From: Bacteroidota bacterium
GTDB lineage: Bacteria; Bacteroidota; Bacteroidia; Chitinophagales; Saprospiraceae
Length of the DNA stretch: 41,596 nt
NCBI GenBank assembly: GCA_963169455.1
Contig: CAUJDW010000147.1
Span: 1-41,596 of the forward strand
Direction of reading: 5' to 3'
Each line of letters opens with the position of its first letter. Positions within the stretch are counted from its first letter, which is position 1. Positions 17,864 through 34,049 of this stretch are shown one piece after another. A program made the position numbers and the translations under genes. The notes beneath the pieces are model-generated. The model was not told the origin of the DNA, searched no databases, and saw only the letters and a list, made by a program, of their open reading frames with translations.

Positions 17864-18067
17864 CAATCGCTTTGAGAAAATGATCTCGGATAAAGCTTGA
17901 AACGTTGTAATTATTGGCATAAGCATGTCGCAGGCAGGGCCCGGCCCTTTGGAGTTTGCCCGCAAAGAGGTTGCTTTTAAACCCTCCCTTCTCCTCAAAA
18001 AACAAGCCGGTGCGGTTTTCCTTTCGGGATACAAAAGCCGGAACACTCTGCTTTTTGAGCTTTGAAA

Positions 18068-18143
18068 GCCAGCATAGCTCAGTTGGTAGAGCAGCTGATT
18101 TGTAATCAGCTGGTCGGGGGTTCGAGTCCCTCTGCTGGCTCCA
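18068..18143 (+). tRNA. tRNA-Thr (anticodon TGT)
   Basis: A complete cloverleaf of 76 bases: acceptor arms GCCAGCA/TGCTGGC, D-arm GCTC/GAGC, anticodon stem GCTGA/TCAGC with loop TTTGTAA (anticodon TGT at 18101-18103), T-arm GGGGG/CCCTC, and an encoded CCA. First of four tRNAs leading into tuf. Confidence 0.97.
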
Positions 18144-18212
18144 GAAAAGGCAGGTTCAGGCCCGCCCTATGAAAGCGGAAGGGAAACAGCGATGCTTATC
18201 GCCTGATAATAC

Positions 18213-18295
18213 GGGGGCGCGCCGGAGTGGGAGAGCCGGGCCAGACTGTAAATCTGGTGACTCTGTCTGAATAGGTTCGAATCCTATCGCCCCCA
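18213..18295 (+). tRNA. tRNA-Tyr (anticodon GTA)
   Basis: Class II tRNA of 83 bases with a long variable arm. Acceptor arms GGGGGCG/CGCCCCC, anticodon stem CCAGA/TCTGG with loop CTGTAAA (anticodon GTA), T-arm ATAGG/CCTAT. The 3' CCA is not encoded (CTA follows the discriminator A). Confidence 0.95.
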
Positions 18296-18372
18296 CTAAC
18301 ACCCGCCGGAGCTCGCAGAGCAAAGTCGGGCATGGTCGTCTGCCCCCGGCTCGAAAGCTTCGGCAGATAAAA

Positions 18373-18448
18373 GCGGGCGTAGCTCAGTTGGTAGAGCATC
18401 AGCCTTCCAAGCTGAGGGTCGCGGGTTCGAGTCTCGTCGCCCGCTCCA
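18373..18448 (+). tRNA. tRNA-Gly (anticodon TCC)
   Basis: A 76-base cloverleaf: acceptor arms GCGGGCG/CGCCCGC, anticodon stem TCAGC/GCTGA with loop CTTCCAA (anticodon TCC), T-arm GCGGG/CTCGT-like pairing around TTCGAGT, with encoded CCA. Confidence 0.96.
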
Positions 18449-18462
18449 TACCTTAAAAACAG

Positions 18463-18534
<72 letters not shown>

Positions 18535-18598
18535 CAACTCAGTGATCGGCACTTTAACCACTTACAAACAATTTCATAGCAAAAAAATTTTTTTATCG

Positions 18599-19795
18599 AT
18601 GGCTAAGGAAACTTTCGAAAGGACCAAACCCCACCTCAATGTGGGCACTATCGGCCACGTAGACCACGGTAAGACGACGCTTACTGCGGCTATCACTTAT
18701 GTCCTTTCTCAGGAGGGACTCGCAGAGAAAAAAGACTATGACTCTATTGATGCTGCTCCGGAAGAAAAAGAACGGGGTATTACCATCAATACAGCTCACG
18801 TGGAATATCAGACCCATAAGCGCCACTACGCGCACGTTGACTGCCCGGGCCACGCCGACTATGTGAAGAACATGGTAACGGGCGCCGCTCAGATGGACGG
18901 CGCCATCCTCGTAGTTGCCGCTACCGACGGCCCGATGCCCCAGACTCGCGAGCACATCCTGCTGGCCCGCCAGGTTGGTGTACCCAAGATCGTGGTGTAC
19001 ATGAACAAGGTTGACCTGGTCGACGACGAAGAAATGCTCGAGCTGGTGGAAATGGAAGTCCGCGAACTGCTCGACCAGTACGAGTTCGATGGCGACAACG
19101 CTTCCGTTATCAAAGGCTCCGCTCTGAAAGCCCTGGAAGGCGACGCAACGGCCGTTCAGTCCATCAAAGACCTGATGGACGCCGTTGACAACGACATTCC
19201 CGAGCCCGTGCGCCTCGTTGACCAGCCGTTCCTGATGCCCATCGAAGACGTGTTCTCCATTACGGGCCGTGGCACGGTTGCCACCGGCCGTATCGAGCGC
19301 GGCATCATCAAAGTGGGTGACCCGGTTGAGATCATCGGTATGATGAGGGAAGGCGAAAAGCCCCTGACCTCCACCGTTACCGGTGTGGAAATGTTCCGCA
19401 AACTGCTCGACCGCGGTGAAGCCGGTGACAACGCAGGCCTGCTGCTCCGTGGTATCGACAAGGACGACATCCGCCGCGGCCAGGTTATCTGCGCGCCGAA
19501 AACGATCACCCCGCACAAACACTTCAAGTGCGAGGTGTACGTACTCAGCAAAGAGGAAGGCGGCCGCCATACCCCCTTCTTCAACGGCTACCGCCCGCAG
19601 TTCTACTTCCGCACGACGGACGTTACCGGCGACTGTACCCTGCCCGATGGCGTTGAAATGGTGATGCCGGGCGACAACGTGTCCCTGACCGTTAAACTGC
19701 TCAACACCATCGCCATGGAAAAAGGCCTCCGCTTCGCTATCCGCGAAGGCGGCCGTACGGTGGGCGCCGGCCAGGTTACGGAAATCCTGGACTAA
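18599..19795 (+). CDS. tuf: Elongation factor Tu
   Basis: The 398-residue GTPase that delivers aminoacyl-tRNA to the ribosome. G-domain motifs are intact: GHVDHGKT (19-26), the switch region with [17 protein letters not shown], and NKVD. The C-terminal beta-barrel domains are complete and end in [10 protein letters not shown]. The frame is open upstream to 18542, overlapping the intergenic region, but the ATG at 18599 gives the conserved [19 protein letters not shown] start. It is cotranscribed with the four tRNAs upstream; trnW, secE and nusG follow after a strong hairpin at 19820-19858. Confidence 0.98.
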   Translation: MAKETFERTKPHLNVGTIGHVDHGKTTLTAAITYVLSQEGLAEKKDYDSIDAAPEEKERGITINTAHVEYQTHKRHYAHVDCPGHADYVKNMVTGAAQMDGAILVVAATDGPMPQTREHILLARQVGVPKIVVYMNKVDLVDDEEMLELVEMEVRELLDQYEFDGDNASVIKGSALKALEGDATAVQSIKDLMDAVDNDIPEPVRLVDQPFLMPIEDVFSITGRGTVATGRIERGIIKVGDPVEIIGMMREGEKPLTSTVTGVEMFRKLLDRGEAGDNAGLLLRGIDKDDIRRGQVICAPKTITPHKHFKCEVYVLSKEEGGRHTPFFNGYRPQFYFRTTDVTGDCTLPDGVEMVMPGDNVSLTVKLLNTIAMEKGLRFAIREGGRTVGAGQVTEILD

Positions 19796-19819
19796 TACGA
19801 AGTTTTCTATACAATTCGG

Positions 19820-19858
19820 GAAGGTTAGGCATACCCCGCGGGGTACTGCCTAATCTTC
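19820..19858 (+). promoter_or_regulatory. Strong stem-loop between tuf and tRNA-Trp
   Basis: GAAG, TTAGGCA and TACCCCG pair in order with CGGGGTA, TGCCTAA and CTTC, with single mismatches between blocks: 18 paired bases in 39. No T-tract follows (TCTTCC), so RNA processing or 3'-end protection is more likely than termination. Confidence 0.75.
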
Positions 19859-19868
19859 TCTTCCATAA

Positions 19869-19941
19869 ACGGGCATAGCTCAAGTGGTAGAGCGACGGTC
19901 TCCAAAACCGTAGGCTGGGGGTTCAAGTCCTCCTGCCCGTG
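19869..19941 (+). tRNA. tRNA-Trp (anticodon CCA)
   Basis: A 73-base cloverleaf: acceptor arms ACGGGCA/TGCCCGT, D-arm GCTC/GAGC, anticodon stem ACGGT/ACCGT with loop CTCCAAA (anticodon CCA), and T-arm GGGGG/CCTCC. The terminal CCA is not encoded in full. Placement between tuf and secE is the standard bacterial order. Confidence 0.97.
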
Positions 19942-19958
19942 CAAAATATCCGGGAACG

Positions 19959-20147
19959 ATGGAAAGGTTGAAACTGTACCTGATCGAAAGTTATATCGAA
20001 TTGGTCAATAAAGTGACCTGGCCTACCTGGGCAAACCTGCAGGGCAGCACGGTTGTGGTGCTGGTAGCATCCATAATCCTGTCGCTGCTGATCTTCTTTA
20101 TGGATGTCATCTCCAAAGGTTTGCTGGACCTGGTTTACGGCCTGTAA
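19959..20147 (+). CDS. secE: Preprotein translocase subunit SecE
   Basis: A 62-residue single-span SecE of the short bacterial type, an essential clamp subunit of the SecYEG channel. The amphipathic helix with ELVNKVTWPTW precedes one membrane segment (about 29-50, rich in V, L, I). It lies 17 bases after tRNA-Trp and directly before nusG, the conserved secE-nusG arrangement. Confidence 0.95.
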   Translation: MERLKLYLIESYIELVNKVTWPTWANLQGSTVVVLVASIILSLLIFFMDVISKGLLDLVYGL

Positions 20148-20164
20148 TCACATAATGGGTATTA

Positions 20165-20761
20165 ATGGCAGAGGAAAAGGACAAAAAGGCACAGGAAGAA
20201 GCTACTGCTTCCTCTCAGGAGGAAAAGCGGTGGTATTCTCTTCGCGTCATTAGCGGCAAGGAGCGGAAGATCAAGGAACGGATCGAGCTGGAAGTCGAGC
20301 GCTCCGGGTGGAGTACTTTTATTACCCAGGTGCTGGTCCCTACCGAAAAGGTCTACAAAATACGCAACGGAAAGAAAGTGATCTCGGAACGCAACATCCT
20401 TCCGGGTTATATTCTTATCGAAGCCATTCCATCCCAGCTGGTGGGCGACGTGGTGCAGGCCATCGCCAACATCCCCAACGTCATCCATTTCCTGGGCAGA
20501 GACAACCCCATTCCGATGCGCGCCTCCGAGGCCAACCGCATGCTGGGCAAGGTGGATGAGTCGCAGGAAGCGGGCGAAGCCATGATCGAACCCTTTATCG
20601 TCGGAGAAACGGTCAAGATCATCGACGGCCCCTTCAGCGAATTCGTGGGCGACATCCAGGAGGTGAACGAGGAAAAGAAAAAGCTCAAGGTGATCGTCAA
20701 GATTTTCGGGCGCGGCACGGAAGTGGAGCTCAACTTTGTACAGGTAGAAAAAACATCCTAG
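20165..20761 (+). CDS. nusG: Transcription termination/antitermination factor NusG
   Basis: A 198-residue NusG that binds the RNA polymerase clamp and links it to Rho or the ribosome. The NGN domain (about 22-125) begins KRWYSLRVISGKERKIKERI, and the KOW domain near the C-terminus has GETVKIIDGPFSEFVGDI. A charged, Glu/Lys/Ala-rich N-terminal extension of about 20 residues precedes the fold. It starts 17 bases after secE; rplK follows after 118 bases. Confidence 0.97.
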   Translation: MAEEKDKKAQEEATASSQEEKRWYSLRVISGKERKIKERIELEVERSGWSTFITQVLVPTEKVYKIRNGKKVISERNILPGYILIEAIPSQLVGDVVQAIANIPNVIHFLGRDNPIPMRASEANRMLGKVDESQEAGEAMIEPFIVGETVKIIDGPFSEFVGDIQEVNEEKKKLKVIVKIFGRGTEVELNFVQVEKTS

Positions 20762-20879
20762 TTTTTCCCAATAATTTACAATTAGGTCAACAAGATTTTA
20801 AAGCTGAATGGCTTTTGTCCGGCCTGGCCGGAAGCGCTTCCCTGGAGCCGTCAGCACGGAATCGATCAAAGCGAGAAAA

Positions 20880-21326
20880 ATGGCAAAGGAAGTAGATGTT
20901 CTCATAAAACTTCAGGTAAAAGGCGGACAGGCCAACCCGGCTCCCCCCGTAGGCCCTGCGCTCGGCTCGAAAGGCGTGAACATTATGGAGTTCTGCAAGC
21001 GCTTTAATGCCGAGACCCAGGACAAGATGGGGCAGGTGCTGCCGGTCTTGATCACCGTCTACAAGGACAAGTCCTTCACCTTCCTCATCAAGACGCCGCC
21101 GGCAGCCATTCAGTTGCTGGACGCGTCCAAGGTCAAGGGCGGTTCTCCGGAACCGAACCGCAAGAAGGTCGGAACCGTCACCTGGGATCAGGTCCGCGCG
21201 ATCGCGGAAAACAAAATGACGGACCTCAACTGCTTCACCGTCGAGTCGGCTATGAAAATGGTCGCCGGTACGGCGCGCAGCATGGGCCTGAACGTGGAAG
21301 GCGGCACGCCCCCCACGGCCGAATAA
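20880..21326 (+). CDS. rplK: 50S ribosomal protein uL11
   Basis: A 148-residue uL11, the protein of the GTPase-associated centre. Diagnostic text: [32 protein letters not shown] and [12 protein letters not shown]. The frame is open from 20808 but the ATG at 20880 gives the conserved [12 protein letters not shown] start. The 118-base leader before it contains a short perfect hairpin (CCGGCC/GGCCGG around 20819-20832); in Escherichia coli, uL1 represses this operon from the uL11 leader, but I cannot identify that site here with confidence. Confidence 0.97.
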   Translation: MAKEVDVLIKLQVKGGQANPAPPVGPALGSKGVNIMEFCKRFNAETQDKMGQVLPVLITVYKDKSFTFLIKTPPAAIQLLDASKVKGGSPEPNRKKVGTVTWDQVRAIAENKMTDLNCFTVESAMKMVAGTARSMGLNVEGGTPPTAE

Positions 21327-21359
21327 ATCCGCACGGATAGAAAAAATCACTGGAAGGGA

Positions 21360-21382
21360 GCTCCGCCGCAGGCCGGCGGGGC
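21360..21382 (+). promoter_or_regulatory. GC-rich hairpin before rplA
   Basis: GCTCCGCCG (21360-21368) pairs with CGGCGGGGC (21374-21382) with one T-G wobble and a 5-base loop, 27 bases before the rplA start. It could be an intercistronic control element; no binding site is proven. Confidence 0.5.
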
Positions 21383-21408
21383 GCTAATCACCTCAAAATT
21401 TTTCAACA

Positions 21409-22104
21409 ATGGCAAAAGTAAGCAAAAAAAGAGCCGCTGTGAATGCGAAGGTTGACCGCCAGAAGCTCTATTCGCTCGAAGAGGCGATGGCGCTGGTGAA
21501 AAGTGTCAACACCGCCGGCTTCGACGCTTCTGTCGACCTGCACGTGCGCCTGGGCGTCGACCCGCGCAAGGCCGACCAGGCGCTTCGCGGTACGGTTTCC
21601 CTGCCTCACGGCACCGGTAAAACCAAACGGGTGCTGGTCTTCTGCACCCCCGACAAGGTCAACGAAGCCCTGGAGGCAGGCGCCGATTACGCCGGCCTGG
21701 ATGAGTACATCCAGCAAATCTCCAACGGCTGGACGGATATCGACGTCATCATCGCCATGCCGCAGGTCATGGCTCAGGTAGGCCGCCTCGGGCGGGTGCT
21801 GGGCCCCCGCGGGCTGATGCCCAACCCCAAAACCGGCACGGTTACCCCCGATGTCGCCACGGCCGTTGCCGACGTGAAGGGCGGTAAGATTTCTTTCCGC
21901 GTCGACAAATTCGGCATCATTCACGCTTCGATAGGCCGCGTTTCCTTCGAACCGCAGAAGCTGGTGGACAATGCCAATGAATTGATCACGACGCTGGCGC
22001 GTATGAAGCCCTCTTCCGCCAAGGGCACGTACATGAAGTCGGCAACAGTGGCCAGCACCATGAGCCCCGGTATCCGGCTCGATGCTAAAGCCCTGGTTAA
22101 GTAA
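21409..22104 (+). CDS. rplA: 50S ribosomal protein uL1
   Basis: A 231-residue uL1, which forms the L1 stalk contacting E-site tRNA and in many bacteria represses its own operon. Typical blocks: [54 protein letters not shown] and [15 protein letters not shown]. Full length; between rplK and rplJ as usual. Confidence 0.98.
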   Translation: MAKVSKKRAAVNAKVDRQKLYSLEEAMALVKSVNTAGFDASVDLHVRLGVDPRKADQALRGTVSLPHGTGKTKRVLVFCTPDKVNEALEAGADYAGLDEYIQQISNGWTDIDVIIAMPQVMAQVGRLGRVLGPRGLMPNPKTGTVTPDVATAVADVKGGKISFRVDKFGIIHASIGRVSFEPQKLVDNANELITTLARMKPSSAKGTYMKSATVASTMSPGIRLDAKALVK

Positions 22105-22127
22105 ACTTTCTCAAAACCTGAAGCGCG

Positions 22128-22655
22128 ATGACTAAAGCAGAAAAGACCGCTACTATCGAAGCATTGAAGGAGAAACTCAGCAATATCCAGTATTTCTATA
22201 TCACTGACTCCTCCACCCTGACAGTAGCGCAGGTCAATAAATTCAGAAGAATGTGTTTCGATCGGGGTATCGAGATGCGCGTCGTCAAGAATACCCTGGT
22301 CAAAAAAGCCATGGAATCGGCTCCCGAAGAGAAAAACTACGCGGAGTTGTTCGAGGCGCTGAATGGCCCCACCGCCATTCTGTTCGCAGACACGGCCAAC
22401 GCGCCGGCCAAGTTGCTGAAGGTGTTCCGGCAGGACAACGAAAAGCCGACCCTCAAGGCTGCTTACATCGATACGGACGTATTCCTGGGTGACAACCAGA
22501 TCGAAGTCCTGGCTTCGCTGAAGTCCAAAGAAGACCTCATCGGCGAAATCATCGGGCTGCTGCAGTCCCCGGCCAAAAACGTCGTGGGCGCCCTCCAGTC
22601 CGGCGGCCAGAAACTCATGGGCATCCTCAAAACGCTCGAGGAACGGGGTGCTTGA
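22128..22655 (+). CDS. rplJ: 50S ribosomal protein uL10
   Basis: A 175-residue uL10 that anchors the bL12 dimers on the ribosome. Recognised by the N-terminal TKAEKTATIEALKEKLSN, the FRRMCFDRGIEMRVVKNTLVKKA block that binds 23S rRNA, and the helical C-terminal tail for bL12. It starts 23 bases after rplA. The 107-base gap to rplL contains GC-rich inverted repeats (GCGCC/GGCGC around 22664-22690) and TGTACG/CGTACA (22715-22742). Confidence 0.96.
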   Translation: MTKAEKTATIEALKEKLSNIQYFYITDSSTLTVAQVNKFRRMCFDRGIEMRVVKNTLVKKAMESAPEEKNYAELFEALNGPTAILFADTANAPAKLLKVFRQDNEKPTLKAAYIDTDVFLGDNQIEVLASLKSKEDLIGEIIGLLQSPAKNVVGALQSGGQKLMGILKTLEERGA

Positions 22656-22762
22656 TTTCCCTGCGCCCGGCCAGGCACTGTTGCCCGGCAGGCGCTCAAA
22701 TACGGCTTCCAAGCTGTACGCACAACATATTTTTAACGTACAACTTTTAAAAATCTCTTACA

Positions 22763-23146
22763 ATGGCAGATCTCAAAGCATTTGCAGAACAGCTGGTCAA
22801 TCTCACGGTTAAAGAAGTGAATGAGCTGGCTGCAATACTGAAAGAAGACTATGGCATCGAACCGGCCGCTGCAGCAGTTGCAGTTGCCGCCGGCCCTGCA
22901 GCCGGTGGCGGCGAAGCTGCCGCCGTTGCGGAAAAGACGGAATTCGATGTGATCCTCAAGTCGGGCGGCGCCCAGAAACTGAAGGTGGTTAAAGAAGTGA
23001 AGACCCTGCTCAACCTGGGCCTGAAAGAAGCCAAAGACCTGGTCGACGGCGCTCCCGGTGTCCTGAAGGAAGGCGTTCCCAAGGATGAGGCCGAAAAGAT
23101 CAAGGCCGCCCTGGAAGAGGCAGGCGCAGAGATCGAACTGAAGTAA
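22763..23146 (+). CDS. rplL: 50S ribosomal protein bL12 (L7/L12)
   Basis: A 127-residue acidic stalk protein that recruits translational GTPases. The N-terminal dimerisation helix hairpin (1-35) is followed by an Ala/Val/Gly-rich hinge (about 36-57) and the C-terminal domain with [32 protein letters not shown] and AEIELK. Downstream lie three hairpins before rpoB. Confidence 0.98.
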   Translation: MADLKAFAEQLVNLTVKEVNELAAILKEDYGIEPAAAAVAVAAGPAAGGGEAAAVAEKTEFDVILKSGGAQKLKVVKEVKTLLNLGLKEAKDLVDGAPGVLKEGVPKDEAEKIKAALEEAGAEIELK

Positions 23147-23162
23147 TCTCCCGATTCGGGCA

Positions 23163-23272
23163 CGCCGGAATTCAAGGGCCGCCAAACCCTTCCGGCGCGA
23201 CAAGGCTTAGCGAGTTGTGCGACACAACTGGCTAAGCCTATTGTCGTATATTAGTTCAGGCAGAATTGAACT
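23163..23272 (+). promoter_or_regulatory. Three consecutive stem-loops between rplL and rpoB
   Basis: First: CGCCGGAA (23163-23170) with TTCCGGCG (23190-23197). Second, beginning at the next base: CGACAA, GGCTTAGC, GTTGTG pair in order with CACAAC, GCTAAGCC, TTGTCG across 23198-23246, a 20-pair stem with small internal loops and a 3-base loop. Third: AGTTCA/TGAACT (23253-23272) followed by TTTT. The layout fits a partial terminator or processing region that sets the RNA-polymerase to ribosomal-protein ratio. Confidence 0.75.
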
Positions 23273-23357
23273 TTTTCCCTTTTTGTAGGGTATTATAACA
23301 GCATTAGGCGATTCTTAGAAAGCTATCAATTGCCGAATTAATAAACTCATTTTGCCA

Positions 23358-27179
<3,822 letters not shown>

Positions 27180-27236
27180 TCAGATTGTTTCACTGCCCCA
27201 CCCGGCAAAAGGGTGGGACATTCCAACAATACCAAT

Positions 27237-31547
<4,311 letters not shown>

Positions 31548-31597
31548 ACAGCAGGCAGCCCAGGCGCCGCCTGCTTTCATGGAATAATGAACCTGTC

Positions 31598-31638
31598 GCA
31601 CCAGCCCTTTTCCGGATTTTCGGGAAAGGGCTTGGTGC
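31598..31638 (+). terminator. Long hairpin after rpoC
   Basis: GCACCA plus GCCCTTTTCCG (31598-31614) pairs with CGGGAAAGGGC plus TGGTGC (31621-31638) with one wobble and one bulged T: 17 pairs around the loop GATTTT. A smaller GCAGGC/GCCTGC hairpin lies just upstream (31551-31574). Neither has a clean T-tract, so this may be a Rho-assisted end or a 3'-protecting structure. Confidence 0.6.
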
Positions 31639-31727
31639 ATTTAAGGCTTAATGTAAAATGTAAAAAGATGGGGCTTCGGGATGGCTGGTAATTCCTCAAA
31701 GGGTGGTATTTTTTCCAAAAAGAAGAT

Positions 31728-32750
31728 ATGGAGATCAATCTAGTCAGCGATACAGTGACCAAGCCGACTCCGGGCATGCTTCAGGCCATGCTGCAGGCGG
31801 AAGTCGGCGACGACGTCTTTGGCGAAGACCCTACGGTGAACGCCCTGGAGGCCAAAATGGCGGCCATGTTCGGCAAGGAGGATGCGTTATTCTGCCCCTC
31901 CGGCACCATGACCAACCAGATTGCCGTCAAGGTGCATACCCAGCCGCTGGACGAGCTCATCTGCGATGAATACTCCCACGTATATCAGTATGAGGTGGGC
32001 GGTTACGCCTATAATTCCGGTGTGGGCATCAACCTGATCAAAGGAAAGCATGGTAAGGTCACGGCGGAGCAGGTGGCGGCGGCCATCAAGCCCGTGCACG
32101 ACTGGCTGCCCCTAAGCCGGCTGGTGGTGCTGGAAAATACCTGCAACAAGGGGGGCGGCAGTTATTACACCCTGGAGGAAACGGAACCCATCAGCCGCCT
32201 GTGCCGGGAGCGGGGCATGGCTTTGCACCTCGACGGCGCCCGCCTGTTCAACGCCCTGGTGGAAACGGGAGAATCGAGCCTGGCGGTTGGCAATTTATTC
32301 GATAGTATCTCCATCTGCCTGTCGAAGGGCCTGGGCGCGCCGGTGGGTTCGGTGCTCATCGGCGGGGCGGAATTCATACGCAAGGCGCGGCGGGTGCGCA
32401 AAGTAATGGGCGGCGGGATGCGGCAGGCCGGCTTCCTGGCCGCCGCCGGCATCTATGCGCTGGATCATCAGGTGGCGCGCCTGAAAGAAGACAACGAACG
32501 GGCCAGAAAGATCGGGGCAGTGCTGCAGGAAATGCCCTACGTCGCCGATGTGCGCCCCGTACAGACCAACATCCTCATCTTCGATGTCAAACCGCCGTAT
32601 TCTGCGGAGTCCTTTTTGCAAAAACTGGCTGCCCACGGCATCAAGGCTTCCCCTTTCGGCCCGCAAACGGTGCGTTTTGTCACACACCTGGACTTTTCGG
32701 AGGAAATGATGGAGCGCGTGACGGATATTTTGAGGAAGCTGGCGGATTGA
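31728..32750 (+). CDS. ltaE: Low-specificity L-threonine aldolase
   Basis: A 340-residue PLP enzyme that splits threonine or allo-threonine to glycine and acetaldehyde. Family marks: the start INLVSDTVTKPTPGM, GDDVFGEDPTVNALE, the LHLDGARLFNA block with PLP-binding Asp169, and the PLP lysine Lys200 in ICLSKGLGAPVGS. Full length. It stands alone after the rpoC hairpin; the TATTTTTT at 31707-31714 is an imperfect -7 element. It converges on the MarR gene with a 59-base gap. Confidence 0.93.
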   Translation: MEINLVSDTVTKPTPGMLQAMLQAEVGDDVFGEDPTVNALEAKMAAMFGKEDALFCPSGTMTNQIAVKVHTQPLDELICDEYSHVYQYEVGGYAYNSGVGINLIKGKHGKVTAEQVAAAIKPVHDWLPLSRLVVLENTCNKGGGSYYTLEETEPISRLCRERGMALHLDGARLFNALVETGESSLAVGNLFDSISICLSKGLGAPVGSVLIGGAEFIRKARRVRKVMGGGMRQAGFLAAAGIYALDHQVARLKEDNERARKIGAVLQEMPYVADVRPVQTNILIFDVKPPYSAESFLQKLAAHGIKASPFGPQTVRFVTHLDFSEEMMERVTDILRKLAD

Positions 32751-32809
32751 CGGCCTGGGGAAAAACCGTTCGCAAAGGGGCATGCCTTTCCCGTACTGGA
32801 AAACCGCCC

Positions 32810-33259
32810 TTACCCCCTCGCCCTATCCAGCAGGTCGCTGAGCAGCAGGGCGTCCTCTTCGGAGAGGTTTCGGAAAATGCCGTCCAGCTGGGGGTCGATT
32901 TCCTGGAGCGTTTCCAGCAGGGCTTCGCCGGCTTCGCTGAGGCGGATGTCGACCAGGCGTTTGTCGTATTTACATTCCTTTCGTTCGACCAGCCCTTTCT
33001 GGAACAGGCGGTCGACCATGCGGGAGGTGTCGGCCATCTTGTCGAGCAGGCGTTCGCGGATGGCTGAAGTGCTGATCGGCCTGCCGGCGCCTTTGAGCAC
33101 CCGCAGCACGTTGTACTGCTGGATGGTAATGTCGTATGGCCTCAGCGCCTCCTTGATGCAGTCCTGCAGCCAGTTGGCCGTGTAGATGAGGTTGACAGCG
33201 GCTTTGTGCCTGCCGTTTCTGAAGGGTTTGGTTTGCTGAATGGCTTCTTCGATTTTCAT
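32810..33259 (-). CDS. MarR-family transcriptional regulator
   Basis: A 149-residue winged-helix regulator. The DNA-binding domain lies at about 45-115, with the wing sequence DKRLVDIRLSEAG (99-111) typical of MarR proteins; flanking helices form the dimer interface. The frame is open another 42 codons upstream, but that part is unlike MarR and would run over the operator, so the ATG at 33259 is preferred. It is divergent from a Crp-family regulator and an SDR gene, with a palindrome at 33385-33404 between them that would suit a MarR dimer. The inducing ligand is unknown. Confidence 0.88.
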   Translation of the reverse strand: MKIEEAIQQTKPFRNGRHKAAVNLIYTANWLQDCIKEALRPYDITIQQYNVLRVLKGAGRPISTSAIRERLLDKMADTSRMVDRLFQKGLVERKECKYDKRLVDIRLSEAGEALLETLQEIDPQLDGIFRNLSEEDALLLSDLLDRARG

Positions 33260-33370
33260 GTCCTTGCCGGCTTGGAGTAGAAAGAGACTGTGTTTATAAA
33301 GTTTAAACATTGAAAGAAATGGCGGGGTTGCGGTTTTGTTCATTTTTCCGCGGGAAAAACGAGAAGCATC

Positions 33371-33413
33371 CTTGGTAAACCTCATTTCAACAATATTGTT
33401 GAAAGCTTCAACA
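33371..33413 (+). promoter_or_regulatory. Operator palindrome overlapping the Crp-family gene promoter
   Basis: A perfect 20-base palindrome (33385-33404) has half-sites TTCAAC at 33386-33391 and GTTGAA at 33398-33403; a third half-site TTCAAC follows at 33407-33412. Promoter-like CTTG (33371-33374), a 19-base spacer and TATTGTTG (33394-33401) overlap it, so a bound repressor would block the -7 element. The adjacent MarR protein is the obvious candidate ligand. Confidence 0.6.
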
Positions 33414-33424
33414 GTTTAAAGAAA

Positions 33425-33994
33425 ATGAAACAGCTGCAAACCGCCATCCGGCAGATGATCGCCATTTCTGGCGAAGAAATGGACGCACTCCTCCGGGATT
33501 GCCAGGCCAGGGTGTTCAAAAAGAAGGAAGTTTTGAGCTTTCCGGGAAGGGTTCCCAACGAAATATTCTTCATAAACCGGGGTATTATCAGAGTTTCTAT
33601 TACCGGTCAGGATGGCACGGAGCATACTATCCATTTTGCCCTTGAAAACCAGTTCATTGCGGATTATTCGGCATTTATCCAGCGCATTCCCTCCGTGCAA
33701 AGCCTCCAGGCCATGGAAGAAACCGAAGTCGCCGTCCTGCCACGCAGCGCAATTGAATGGGGTTATCAGAACCTGAAGCAGGGCGACCGCCTGGGCCGCC
33801 TGGTTGCGGAGTTCTATTTCATCTACCTCGATAACCGGATAAAGAACATGTACGCCAGAACACCCAGGGAGCGCTATGACAACATCACACAGGTTTTTCC
33901 GGATATCCACAACCGGGCTCCCCAGCACATGATCGCTTCCTATCTGGGCATCACGCCCGTCCATCTGAGCCGGCTGAAAAGGGCAAAAACCTAA
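33425..33994 (+). CDS. Crp/Fnr-family transcriptional regulator
   Basis: A 189-residue regulator with an N-terminal cyclic-nucleotide-binding-like beta-roll (about 25-115, with FFINRGIIRVSI and FALENQFIADY) and a short C-terminal helix-turn-helix (about 165-187, IASYLGITPVHLSRLKR). The canonical cAMP-binding arginine/serine motif is not obvious, as in many Bacteroidota homologues, so the signal is unknown. An SDR gene begins 55 bases after the stop and has its own -7-like element. The gene is probably controlled through the palindrome just upstream. Confidence 0.88.
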   Translation: MKQLQTAIRQMIAISGEEMDALLRDCQARVFKKKEVLSFPGRVPNEIFFINRGIIRVSITGQDGTEHTIHFALENQFIADYSAFIQRIPSVQSLQAMEETEVAVLPRSAIEWGYQNLKQGDRLGRLVAEFYFIYLDNRIKNMYARTPRERYDNITQVFPDIHNRAPQHMIASYLGITPVHLSRLKRAKT

Positions 33995-34006
33995 ACATTT
34001 GTTATC

Positions 34007-34036
34007 GTTTCCCGCCTGCAGCCTACCCTATTTTTG
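34007..34036 (+). promoter_or_regulatory. Possible promoter for the SDR gene
   Basis: TATTTTTG at 34029-34036 matches TAnnTTTG and lies 13 bases before the ATG at 34050. The upstream element (GTTT at 34007-34010) is weak. Transcription would begin very near the start codon. Confidence 0.4.
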
Positions 34037-34049
34037 CTGGAAAAACAGC

